Positions 5,100-12,159 of a stretch of DNA of 12,159 bases are shown one piece after another (the stretch's first letter is position 1; each line of letters opens with the position of its first letter). This DNA is from Caldimicrobium thiodismutans (GTDB taxonomy: Bacteria; Desulfobacterota; Thermodesulfobacteria; Thermodesulfobacteriales; Thermodesulfobacteriaceae), in assembly GCA_002877875.1 (NCBI GenBank), contig PNIE01000082.1, positions 1 to 12,159 on the forward strand, given 5' to 3'. Both the position numbers and the translations under genes were made by a program. Under the pieces are notes generated by a model. The model had not been told where the DNA came from. It searched no databases and saw nothing but the letters and a program-made list of their open reading frames with translations.

Positions 5100-6379
5100 C
5101 GCAATCTCTTGGTCTTAGCTTTTAGAACCTCAAGGGTATCTATTTCTGCCAAAGCCCTTTCAACCCTTTCTTCTTTGGCTTCATGAGTAAGCATAACAAT
5201 GGGAACTGCTCCCCTCTTTTTTTGCCTTCCTATTTGAACTACCGAAGCAATACTAATACCATACTTTCCTAAAATACCAGAAATCTTTGAAAGAACTCCT
5301 GGTCTATCTAAAGCTGAAAAACGAAAATAATACTTAAAAATACATTCCTTTATAGGTTTAATTTTAAAATCCTCTTTTTTAGATGGATAAGGAATAAGGG
5401 GGCTTTTTTTAGATAAAAGATATTCAGTGGCTGATATAATATCACTTACAACAGCACTAGCTGTAGGCTCCTTTCCGGCCCCAAGGCCGTATAAAAGGAT
5501 GTCACCCACAAAATCTCCCCTTATAAAAATAGCATTATAGTTTAATCTCACAGAAGTCAAGATATGATCTTCTGGAATAAGGGCTGGATGGACCCTTATT
5601 TCAATTTTATCCCTATCTCTTTTGACCTCAGCAATTAATTTTATCACATATCCAAAGGATTGAGCAAATTTAAGATCCATAAGATCAATGTTTTCAATCC
5701 CCTCAATATAAACTTTGTCAAAGGGAATATAGATCCCAAAGGCTAAGCTTCCAAGGATAGAGATTTTGTGAGCTGAATCCAATCCTTTAAGATCAAGACT
5801 TGGATCAGCTTCAGCATAACCTTTAGCTTTAGCCTCATCAAGAGCCTTTTCAAAGGATATATTCTGTTCAAGCATCCTCGTCAAAATATAATTGGTAGTT
5901 CCATTTATGATGCCTGTTATCCTCTCAATTTGATTACCAATTAAAGCCTCATTTAAAGTTTTAATAACAGGTATCCCACCTCCTACAGAAGCCTCAAAAC
6001 CTAGGAAAGCCCCCTTACTTCTGGCCATCTCAAAAATCTCAGCTCCACTCTCTGCAAGAACAGCTTTATTAGCTGTAACCACCTGTTTGCCTTGAAAAAG
6101 GGACTTAAGTATATAGCTTTTGGCAGGCTCAAGACCACCCATCAGCTCACAAACAATAGCTATCTCTTCATCCCTAAGAATCTCCTCAAAATTCGTAGTA
6201 AATAACTCAGGGGGAACCTTTACTTCTCTTTTCTTTTTAACATCCCTTACAAGAATTTTCTTAATGTCAATCTGAATCCCAAGCTTTTTTTCAAAGATAT
6301 AACCATTTTTCATAAGAAGTTCATAAACACCTTGCCCCACCGTTCCAAATCCAAGAAGAGCCACTTTTATTACCTTCAA
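5087..6379 (-). CDS. hom: Homoserine dehydrogenase with C-terminal ACT domain
   Basis: The enzyme reduces aspartate 4-semialdehyde to homoserine with NAD(P)H, the branch step to threonine, methionine and isoleucine. Numbered from the ATG at 6400, it shows the Rossmann loop GFGTVGQG (17-24), TANKAVLA (109-116), INGTTNYIL (165-173) and the catalytic segment DLKGLDSAHK (203-212), where D208 and K212 match the family's catalytic Asp and Lys. An ACT domain from about 357 suggests feedback control by an end-product amino acid, usually threonine. I prefer a TTG start at 6379: an ideal GGGAGGAG (6391-6384) precedes it, it gives 430 residues, and it leaves no overlap with nrdJ. The ATG at 6400 (437 residues) has no good ribosome binding site. 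The gene is monofunctional, with no fused aspartate kinase. It lies between nrdJ and the CheD-like gene. Confidence 0.95.
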   Translation of the reverse strand: MKVIKVALLGFGTVGQGVYELLMKNGYIFEKKLGIQIDIKKILVRDVKKKREVKVPPELFTTNFEEILRDEEIAIVCELMGGLEPAKSYILKSLFQGKQVVTANKAVLAESGAEIFEMARSKGAFLGFEASVGGGIPVIKTLNEALIGNQIERITGIINGTTNYILTRMLEQNISFEKALDEAKAKGYAEADPSLDLKGLDSAHKISILGSLAFGIYIPFDKVYIEGIENIDLMDLKFAQSFGYVIKLIAEVKRDRDKIEIRVHPALIPEDHILTSVRLNYNAIFIRGDFVGDILLYGLGAGKEPTASAVVSDIISATEYLLSKKSPLIPYPSKKEDFKIKPIKECIFKYYFRFSALDRPGVLSKISGILGKYGISIASVVQIGRQKKRGAVPIVMLTHEAKEERVERALAEIDTLEVLKAKTKRLRIIE

Positions 6380-6390
6380 ATTTCTCCTCC

Positions 6391-8220
6391 CTATTGACAT
6401 TTATCGTATCCACAGGAACCACAAAATAAACAGGATCCATGGATTTCAAGATCTTCTCCACATTTGGGACAGATCATCTTGCTTGCCTCTCCAGATTTTA
6501 TGTAAATTACCTGTTCAGGCTTTGACCCATAACGATAAACCGTTATCCCCTTAAGGCCCCACTCATAGGCCTTTAAAAAGATTTTTTTAATATCCTCAGG
6601 AGTAGTTGACTCAGGAAGATTGATTGTCTTAGAAACAGCATTATGAGTATACTTTTGAAAGGCTCTCTGGATAGCAAGATGAACCTCTGGAGATATCTCA
6701 AAAGAAGTCAAAAAGAGTTTTTTTATCTTTTCTTTAACTCCAGTCAAACTAATAAGACCCTTTTCTTTAATCTCCTCTTTTATCTCTTCAATCTCCTTTT
6801 CATTATAACCTTCCTGAGCTAAAACCTCTTCAAAAAGGGGATGGAATTCCTTTAAAACTACTCCTCCCAAGGTTTTTCTTTCATAGTAGATACCAAAAAG
6901 GGGCTCAATACTTGAAGAAACTCCAGCAATAAGAGAGAGGGTTCCTGTGGGGGCAATCGTCGTAGTAGTAGCATTGCGAAGAGGTGGATATCCCCTTTTA
7001 TCCCAGAGACTCCCTGGGAAAGAGGGGAAACTTCCTCTCTCCTCGGCAAGCTTAGCTGAGGCCTTAACTGATTCCTCGGAAATAAAACTCATAATTTTCT
7101 CTGCTAAAGATAGAGCTCTCTCTTCAGTATAACTTATTCTAAGTTTTATTAACATATCAGCAAAGCCCATAACTCCAAGGCCAATTTTCCTGGTTAAAGA
7201 GGTAATTTTAGCAATTTGTGGTATAGGAAAGCGGTTTACTTCGATCACATCATCAAGAAAACGAACAGCAAGATGCACGGTCTCCCTTAATCTCTCCCAT
7301 TCAATTTCCCCGTTCCTCACAAAATTGGAAAGATTTATTGACCCTAAATTACAAGATTCATAGGGCAAAAGAGGTTGCTCACCGCAGGGGTTAGTAGCTT
7401 CAATGTTTCCAAGATGAGGCGTAGGATTGTATTCATTAATCCTATCTATAAATATAAGTCCTGGGTCTCCTGTTTCCCAAGCCTTTTCACAAATAAGATC
7501 AAATAAAGCCTTAGCAGAAACTTTTCTTACTTCCTTTCCTGTTCTTGGATTTATTAAGGAAAAATCCTCCTCTTTTTTTAAGGACCTTATGAAGGCATCG
7601 GTTATAGCTACAGAGATATTGAAATTTGTAAGTTCTTTAGGGTTACTCTTTATAGTGGCAAACTCTTCTATATCAGGATGATCGATATTTAGAATGCCCA
7701 TATTGGCCCCACGTCTTTTCCCACCTTGCTTTATGGCTTCAGTGGCTGCATCAAAGACCTTCATGAAAGAGACAGGACCACTTGCCACACCCGAAGTAGA
7801 AAAGACAACATCCCCTTTGGGACGAATTCTTGAAAAGTTAAAACCTGTTCCTCCTCCTGATTTATGAATAAGAGCAGTATATTTAAGGGTCTCAAAAATA
7901 GAGTCAAGGGAATCTTCAACAGGCAGCACAAAACAGGCTGAAAGCTGACCTAAAGGTCTTCCTGCATTCATAAGGGTAGGAGAATTGGGAAGAAAATCAA
8001 GACTGGCCATAAGCTCATAAAATTTTTCTGCATAATCTTCCCACTTATCCTTTGATTTAGGAAAATTCTTCTCCCCCTCAGCAACCGCTAGAGCGACTCT
8101 CTCAAAGAGACCTTGAGGAGTTTCTATGATCTCATTCCTTTCATTTCTAACAAGATAACGTGCCTGAAGAATAATAAGGGCTGATTCTTTAAGTTTAGGC
8201 TCAAGAACCCGCTTTTTCAT
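6391..8220 (-). CDS. nrdJ: Adenosylcobalamin-dependent (class II) ribonucleotide reductase
   Basis: This enzyme makes deoxyribonucleotides using a B12-derived thiyl radical and needs no oxygen, which suits an anaerobe. Visible residues are C96 (SACFVLP), the radical-site motif N277-P-C279-G-E281, and the partner C290 (SCNLGSINL). The C279-C290 spacing of 11 matches my recollection of Thermotoga NrdJ. Other family motifs are KSGGGTGFNFSRIRP (120-134), KRRGANMGIL (168-177) and TTTTIAPTGTLSLIAGVSSS (418-437). The C-terminal cysteine-rich ribbon C584, C587, C597, C600, C603, C608 is the usual redox-active tail. At 609 residues it is compact and has no N-terminal ATP-cone, so overall dATP inhibition is probably absent while substrate specificity control can remain. 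The start overlaps the preceding stop as ATGA (8220-8217) without a Shine-Dalgarno sequence, so translation is presumably coupled. Confidence 0.96.
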   Translation of the reverse strand: MKKRVLEPKLKESALIILQARYLVRNERNEIIETPQGLFERVALAVAEGEKNFPKSKDKWEDYAEKFYELMASLDFLPNSPTLMNAGRPLGQLSACFVLPVEDSLDSIFETLKYTALIHKSGGGTGFNFSRIRPKGDVVFSTSGVASGPVSFMKVFDAATEAIKQGGKRRGANMGILNIDHPDIEEFATIKSNPKELTNFNISVAITDAFIRSLKKEEDFSLINPRTGKEVRKVSAKALFDLICEKAWETGDPGLIFIDRINEYNPTPHLGNIEATNPCGEQPLLPYESCNLGSINLSNFVRNGEIEWERLRETVHLAVRFLDDVIEVNRFPIPQIAKITSLTRKIGLGVMGFADMLIKLRISYTEERALSLAEKIMSFISEESVKASAKLAEERGSFPSFPGSLWDKRGYPPLRNATTTTIAPTGTLSLIAGVSSSIEPLFGIYYERKTLGGVVLKEFHPLFEEVLAQEGYNEKEIEEIKEEIKEKGLISLTGVKEKIKKLFLTSFEISPEVHLAIQRAFQKYTHNAVSKTINLPESTTPEDIKKIFLKAYEWGLKGITVYRYGSKPEQVIYIKSGEASKMICPKCGEDLEIHGSCLFCGSCGYDKCQ

Positions 8221-10013
8221 GAAGAGAGATCTATTAATATCAAGGTTTGATACTTAGGATCTGGGGGATCTTCAGGATGGGCAAAACGAAACTCATTTTC
8301 AAACTTATTTACCACAAAATTAAGAAAACTCGAAAGTAAGTTTTCCTCAAGATAATAAACACTTTTGGCTAAAGCCCTAAAATTTTCAAAAAGCCCCTCT
8401 TTTAATTCCTCTCTTAGATAACACTTTTCATCTTTAAACTCTACAAGCTTTGGAAAAACCTCCCTCCATGCCTTATAGGGAAGGGCTCTAAAAACAAATT
8501 CTTTGGAATATAAGTATTGGGCCAAAGCAGTTAAAATTATACTACTCCAAGTAAGAAAGTTCAGATCAAAATTTCTCCGTGGTTGAATTACTTCTTTTAC
8601 CCAGGTAGAAACCGGACCCAGCCCCTTTTCTAAAAGAGGGGCCATATAGCCTATTTCTTCGATATATCTTCTTACCATTCTTATTTCACTAATCCGAGAA
8701 AACTCAACATATTCTCTATCAGTTCCTATATTGGGGGGAACAAAAAGCTGAATCTCATTTAAGCGCCTTCTCGTAGCACCCTGAAGATAACCTGCATAAG
8801 GTTGATCAAGGTATTTAAGCAAGGCTACATTAAATTCTTTGTTGTTTAAAAGAGAAAGAGCAAATTTTCTTAACTCCCTCAAAGCAGTTCTTGATACCCT
8901 AAAGATTTCCTCAAGATAGTGATTTTTAAGAATCTCCTTGGCAATCTCGAGATTCCCTTCAGAGAGATATTCCAGACCTAAGTTTAGTCCACACCACATC
9001 TTATGGATTCCCTTCTTAACCTCTTCTATCTCGTCAATCACAGGATGATCCACAAGGATTACTTTAGTTGCAAGCCAGGCAAGTTCCCTCTGAATCCTTG
9101 AAAGAGTATCCGGATCTTTAATAAGAGATAGGACCTTATAGATTAAAAGTTCTCTCTCCTCGTCATAGGGAATTAAATAAAGAGGAGCTTTAAGCTCCTC
9201 TACTTCCTCTTCTCTCTCGGGAAGATATTTTGGTTCTATCTTAGAAAGTTTTTTAGGATGAATGTCAGCGTAAACTTCAAGTGCTATATAATAATCAGGG
9301 ATTCCTTCATCAGCCAGTCTTCCATTTCTAAACCTAAAAGCCCTTTCCTCCACATCAGAGGGAAGCTCCCAAATAAGAGACTCCATAAGGGCAAAATAGG
9401 TCTCAGGCCAGGTTTCTCTAATAAGTTCAATAATTCTTCTAAAATAGAATTCCAGGCTCTCCTCTTTAAATTCTACAAAATAGACATCATCTAAGGTGTA
9501 AGGTGGTAAATAATCGTAGGCCTCAAGAAGATCTACCTCATCAGGCCTTTTATGAATACGGACAAATTTTTGCATAAGGGCTATTAAAAACTCCCAGTCA
9601 GCCACGGTCAACCATTCTAAAACTTTATCCTCTCCTGCCTCAAAAAGAAGAATAATCCAGCTTGCAATTCTATCTGCTCTTAAGCGATCTTTATACCAAC
9701 AGTCTATATCAAAAAGAAACTGGATTTGAGTCCCCTTAGCATAAGAAAGGAGCTCAACCGAAAGATCAAGCGAAGAGGCTTTTAAGGTAAAGAAAAGCTC
9801 AATAGGTGGCATATTTCTGACTATTCCTTCAGGATAGGGAGAATAGAAAATAAGTTTTGCTCTTTTTTCCCAAGGAGTAGAAAGAACTAATTCAAAGAGT
9901 TCCTCAAATCTTAAAGGAGAAAGGGCCTTTTCCAGCTCTTGGTCAGATAAAGAATAAAATTCTTCAAGCTTAGCTTTAAGAGAAGTTTCCCTCTGCATAA
10001 AAGGCTCTTTCAT
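8217..10013 (-). CDS. DUF6178-like protein, unknown function
   Basis: This 598-residue soluble protein has no signal peptide or membrane segment, and no catalytic motif can be seen. The N-terminal third has helical, Leu/Glu-rich repeats of the type LSxxELEKALSPLRFEELFELV and a characteristic segment QFLFDIDCWYKDRLRADRIA (98-117), followed by LLFEAGEDKVLEWL (122-135). This fits what I recall of the DUF6178 family of deltaproteobacterial anaerobes; the family name is from memory. Regularly spaced helices suggest an all-alpha repeat scaffold, possibly for protein binding. The first ATG (10013) overlaps yraN by 38 nt and has only AAGG nearby; a second ATG at 9998 is also possible. Its end overlaps nrdJ as ATGA, so the two should be made together. 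A role linked to nucleotide or genome metabolism is suggested only by position. Confidence 0.75.
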   Translation of the reverse strand: MKEPFMQRETSLKAKLEEFYSLSDQELEKALSPLRFEELFELVLSTPWEKRAKLIFYSPYPEGIVRNMPPIELFFTLKASSLDLSVELLSYAKGTQIQFLFDIDCWYKDRLRADRIASWIILLFEAGEDKVLEWLTVADWEFLIALMQKFVRIHKRPDEVDLLEAYDYLPPYTLDDVYFVEFKEESLEFYFRRIIELIRETWPETYFALMESLIWELPSDVEERAFRFRNGRLADEGIPDYYIALEVYADIHPKKLSKIEPKYLPEREEEVEELKAPLYLIPYDEERELLIYKVLSLIKDPDTLSRIQRELAWLATKVILVDHPVIDEIEEVKKGIHKMWCGLNLGLEYLSEGNLEIAKEILKNHYLEEIFRVSRTALRELRKFALSLLNNKEFNVALLKYLDQPYAGYLQGATRRRLNEIQLFVPPNIGTDREYVEFSRISEIRMVRRYIEEIGYMAPLLEKGLGPVSTWVKEVIQPRRNFDLNFLTWSSIILTALAQYLYSKEFVFRALPYKAWREVFPKLVEFKDEKCYLREELKEGLFENFRALAKSVYYLEENLLSSFLNFVVNKFENEFRFAHPEDPPDPKYQTLILIDLSS

Positions 10014-10356
10014 AATGCCTTATTTCACCACTTTCAAGATTAACTACCACTACATCAAAGCGTATTTCTTTTATTTTACTTAATTTTTGAAAATTTTTAA
10101 GCCAAAAAATCTCTGCAGCCCGTTCTATCCTCTCTTGTTTTTTAAAATCAACCCTCTCTTCTGGAAAAAATCCTTTGGAAATAGATCCGCTCTTTATTTC
10201 AACAAAGATAAGAGTCTCTCCTTTTCTTATAATTAGATCAATCTCCCCTAATTTGGTATGAAAATTTCTATCAAGAATTTCATACCCCTTTTCTTTGAAA
10301 TAATTCTCAACTAAGACCTCTGCTTCTTTTCCTATGGCCCTTTTTGAGACTCTCAT
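9976..10356 (-). CDS. yraN: YraN/UPF0102 family endonuclease-like protein
   Basis: The 126-residue product has the complete UPF0102 pattern: GKEAEVLVENYFKEKGYEIL (9-28), GEIDLI (37-42) and FVEIKS (51-56). E11, E38/D40 and E53-x-K55 form a restriction-endonuclease-like metal site of the PD-(D/E)xK/Holliday-junction-resolvase-like fold. The biochemical substrate of the family is not settled; a DNA-processing role is inferred from the fold. The ATG overlaps the rnhB stop as ATGA (10356-10353), with AAAGG a few bases upstream. The order rplS-rnhB-yraN is a common bacterial arrangement, which supports the assignment. Length is normal for the family. Confidence 0.92.
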   Translation of the reverse strand: MRVSKRAIGKEAEVLVENYFKEKGYEILDRNFHTKLGEIDLIIRKGETLIFVEIKSGSISKGFFPEERVDFKKQERIERAAEIFWLKNFQKLSKIKEIRFDVVVVNLESGEIRHYERAFYAEGNFS

Positions 10357-10973
10357 AGGCCTTTAAAACACTTAAAAGTGATTCTATGATGAGGCGTTGG
10401 TCCATATTTTTTAAGAGCTAAAAGATGCTCTTTCGTAGCATAACCCTTGTGTTTATCAAAACCATATTCAGGATAACTTTTAGCAAGCTCTTTCATGTAT
10501 CGATCTCTTGAAACTTTAGCCAGAATAGAGGCAGCTCCAATAGAGAGGCTAAGTCTATCCCCCTTAATAATTGGTTTTTGAATACCTTTATATTGGGGAA
10601 TAGTTAAAGGGCCATCTATCAGAAGTAGATCAGGGGCCTCAATTTTAGAAAGGCCTCGCTCTATAGCCACAAAAAGAGCCTTTATAATTCCCAAGTTATT
10701 AATTTCTTCAACACTGGCAGAGGCTACCTCCCAAAAAAGGGCCTCCCTTACAATTATCTCAAAGAGCTTTTCCCTTTGCTCTGGGGTTAAAAGCTTTGAG
10801 TCCTTTATAGAAGGATGGTGATAGCCGAGGGGGAAAATAACCAGACCTACGAAAAGAGGCCCTGCAATAGCCCCTCTTCCTGCCTCATCAATCCCTACTA
10901 TTTTCTTAAACCCTAAAGACCAATAGTAATTTTCAATAAATTTAGAAACTATAGATTTTTTATCAAATAACAA
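10353..10973 (-). CDS. rnhB: Ribonuclease HII
   Basis: RNase HII cuts the RNA strand of RNA-DNA hybrids and nicks at ribonucleotides misincorporated in DNA. The acidic active site is visible: D29-E30 in GIDEAGRGAIAGP (27-39), D120 in LLLIDGP (116-122) and D157 in KVSRDRYM (153-160). SIGAASILAKVSRD (144-157) and YGFDKHKGY (170-178) are further family motifs. Length (206) is typical. The only plausible start is TTG at 10973: no ATG or GTG lies between the preceding in-frame stop and the conserved N-terminus. No clear Shine-Dalgarno sequence precedes it. It begins 10 nt after the rplS stop, so reinitiation by ribosomes finishing rplS is plausible and could keep its level low. Confidence 0.96.
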   Translation of the reverse strand: MLFDKKSIVSKFIENYYWSLGFKKIVGIDEAGRGAIAGPLFVGLVIFPLGYHHPSIKDSKLLTPEQREKLFEIIVREALFWEVASASVEEINNLGIIKALFVAIERGLSKIEAPDLLLIDGPLTIPQYKGIQKPIIKGDRLSLSIGAASILAKVSRDRYMKELAKSYPEYGFDKHKGYATKEHLLALKKYGPTPHHRITFKCFKGL

Positions 10974-10983
10974 GGAAAGACTA

Positions 10984-11349
10984 TTATTCCATTACCTTAT
11001 TGTCAAATCTTTCTTTCAATCTTGCTGCTTTACCAGCTCTCTCTCTCAAATAATAAAGCCTTGCCCTTCTTACTTTGGCACGCTTGACAATCTCAATCTT
11101 TTCAATCCTTGGAGAATGAAGAGGAAAGGTTCTCTCAACTCCAACCCCAAAGGAGACCTTCCTGACAGTGAAGGTAGCAGAAAGCCCTGAGCCTCTTCTC
11201 CTAATTACTACCCCTTCAAAGACCTGAACTCTCTCCTTTTCTTCTCCTTCCTTTAGACGATAATAAACTCTTACCGTATCTCCTGGTGAAATCTTTGGAA
11301 GATCCTCTCTCATATATTTTTTTTCTATTTCTCTAATCTGGGGAAACAT
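10984..11349 (-). CDS. rplS: 50S ribosomal protein L19
   Basis: L19 lies at the interface of the large and small ribosomal subunits. The 121-residue product contains the family motifs PGDTVRVYYRLKEGEKERVQ-type strand (22-42, with one extra Glu), FEGVVIRRRGSGLSATFTVR (44-63), GVGVERTFPLHSPRIEKIE (68-86) and KVRRARLYYLRERAGKAARL (92-111). Length is near the usual 115. The strong ribosome binding site AAAGGAGGG (11366-11358) with 8-nt spacing suits a highly expressed gene. It is first in the long minus-strand run and sits about 30 nt after a predicted start site. The usual neighbours trmD and rimM are absent; upstream is the divergent dedA gene. Confidence 0.98.
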   Translation of the reverse strand: MFPQIREIEKKYMREDLPKISPGDTVRVYYRLKEGEEKERVQVFEGVVIRRRGSGLSATFTVRKVSFGVGVERTFPLHSPRIEKIEIVKRAKVRRARLYYLRERAGKAARLKERFDNKVME

Positions 11350-11385
11350 AGTTTTTGCCCTCCTTTAAAAATTGTTAGCCTCTTC

Positions 11386-11413
11386 AATATATCACCTTTT
11401 ATTCAGTTGTCAA
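11386..11413 (-). promoter_or_regulatory. Strong extended -10 promoter for the rplS operon
   Basis: The minus strand carries a perfect -35 TTGACA (11413-11408), a 16-nt spacer, and TATATT (11391-11386) preceded by TGA, an extended -10 TGn. Transcription should start near 11379, about 30 nt before the rplS ATG. This is the only clear promoter found in front of the eight-gene run. Confidence 0.78.
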
Positions 11414-11478
11414 ATTAAGATTAAAAGCTCACCATCCTTTATCTCAGAAGGAGCTATTTTATAAAACTAATTTCTTTC

Positions 11479-11506
11479 TTGAAAGCAAAATTTTTGATGT
11501 TAAAAT
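11479..11506 (+). promoter_or_regulatory. Extended -10 promoter for the dedA-family gene
   Basis: TTGAAA (11479-11484) and TAAAAT (11501-11506) are 16 nt apart, and TGT precedes the -10 as an extended TGn element. The start site would be near 11513, giving an 18-nt leader with GGAG at 11519-11522. The promoter is back to back with the rplS promoter, about 65 bp away. Confidence 0.65.
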
Positions 11507-11530
11507 GCCCAAAGTTTTGGAGTCACCTCT

Positions 11531-12159
11531 ATGGAGAGTTTGATTTTAGAATTTTTAGGAAATATTCTTTTATTCTTTGAAAAAACTTCTTATTTTGGGA
11601 TTTTCTTTTTGATGGCCCTTGAGTCAACCCTTGTTCCTATTCCCAGTGAAATTATTATTCCTCCAGCAGCCTATCTTGCCTATAAAGGGAAGATGAATCT
11701 CCTGGGAGTTATTCTCTCAGGAACTATGGGAAGTCTTGCAGGGGCGCTTTTTAATTATTTTATCGCTTTAAAGTTTGGAAGACCAGCTTTTTTACATTTT
11801 ATAAAGAGATACGGAAAGTATGTCTTGCTAACTGAAGCCTCCTTTATGAAAATGGAAACCTTTTGGGATAACCATGGACATATCAGCACCTTTGTGGGAA
11901 GATTACTTCCAGGCCTAAGGCATGTAATTTCTGTTCCTGCTGGTTTTGCAAGGATGGCCCTTAGCCTTTTTTGCCTATACACTACTCTTGGAGCCTTCAT
12001 ATGGTGTACCTTCCTTGCCCTCTGTGGATACTACCTTGGAAAAAATGAAGCTCTTTTAAAAGAATATCTCCATAAGGGATCCTTAGGAATTATTCTTTTA
12101 GCCTTTATAATTGTTAGCCTTTATGTATGGATAAAAATCAAACTAAAAAAGGGACCAAA
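11531..12159 (+). CDS. DedA-family (VTT/SNARE-associated) inner-membrane protein, 3'-truncated by window
   Basis: An open frame runs from ATG 11531 to the window end without a stop (209 codons); family members are often around 200-220 residues, so only a few are missing. The protein is highly hydrophobic, with segments near 20-36, 41-51, 56-82, 132-170 and 185-203. Family motifs are visible: E31 with VPIPSEIIIPPAAYLA (35-50), GSLAGALFNYFIALKFGRP (67-85) and the signature FVGRLLPGLRHVISVPAGFA (121-140), with conserved Arg124, Pro127, Arg130 and PAG. DedA proteins are thought to move lipids such as undecaprenyl phosphate or phospholipids across the membrane, or to support the proton motive force; the exact substrate cannot be told here. 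GGAG at 11519-11522 with 8-nt spacing supports the start. It is transcribed divergently from rplS. Confidence 0.92.
   Translation, partial: MESLILEFLGNILLFFEKTSYFGIFFLMALESTLVPIPSEIIIPPAAYLAYKGKMNLLGVILSGTMGSLAGALFNYFIALKFGRPAFLHFIKRYGKYVLLTEASFMKMETFWDNHGHISTFVGRLLPGLRHVISVPAGFARMALSLFCLYTTLGAFIWCTFLALCGYYLGKNEALLKEYLHKGSLGIILLAFIIVSLYVWIKIKLKKGP

Noticed and set aside
9258..9494. 78-codon plus-strand open frame opposite the DUF6178-like gene
   Set aside because: There is no ribosome binding site and no motif, and it is antisense to a long continuous gene.
11414..11478. AGCTC and GAGCT arms in the rplS-dedA gap as a regulatory hairpin
   Set aside because: The match is five bases with a loop of about 20 nt and poor flanking pairing, which is expected by chance.
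11755..12000. 81-codon minus-strand open frame near the right edge
   Set aside because: It is antisense to the DedA signature region on the plus strand, whose motifs are clear.

Overview
The window is AT-rich DNA that looks like part of the chromosome of a thermophilic, strictly anaerobic bacterium. The best guess is a member of the Thermodesulfobacteriota/Thermodesulfobacteria (sulfate- or sulfur-metabolising) group. The reasons are Lys/Glu-rich proteins, a cobalamin-dependent ribonucleotide reductase, siroheme/ferredoxin-type proteins of the kind found in sulfate reducers, and a DUF6178-like protein that I associate with deltaproteobacterial anaerobes. This is inferred from gene content; no marker gene such as rRNA is present.

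Layout. (a) 1-168: AT-rich regulatory region holding a perfect FNR/CRP-type palindrome (98-111). (b) 169-2245, plus strand: a tight three-gene redox cassette encoding a cysteine-rich zinc-ribbon protein, a ferredoxin-like multi-cysteine protein, and a chimera of a PCP_red-type domain, a sulfite-reductase-type C-x5-C/C-x3-C module and a 2[4Fe-4S] ferredoxin. (c) 2223-3632, minus strand: an exported LysM/NlpC-P60 peptidoglycan hydrolase with its own good promoter. It runs convergently into the redox cassette and overlaps it by 23 bp. (d) 3729-11349, minus strand: one long, very compact run in the order rplS, rnhB, yraN, DUF6178-like gene, nrdJ, hom, degenerate cheD-like gene, HDOD gene. Junctions overlap or are separated by at most 31 nt, and a strong extended -10 promoter lies in front of rplS. 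(e) 11531-12159, plus strand: a DedA-family membrane protein gene with its own extended -10 promoter, cut off by the window end.

The minus-strand run joins translation (L19), genome maintenance and DNA precursor supply (RNase HII, YraN, class II ribonucleotide reductase), amino-acid synthesis (homoserine dehydrogenase) and two signalling-type proteins at its distal end. The most interesting parts are the redox cassette under a possible FNR-family switch, and the CheD-like protein that lacks both catalytic residues and is translationally coupled to an HDOD protein. No tRNA, rRNA, CRISPR array, insertion sequence or phage gene is visible.
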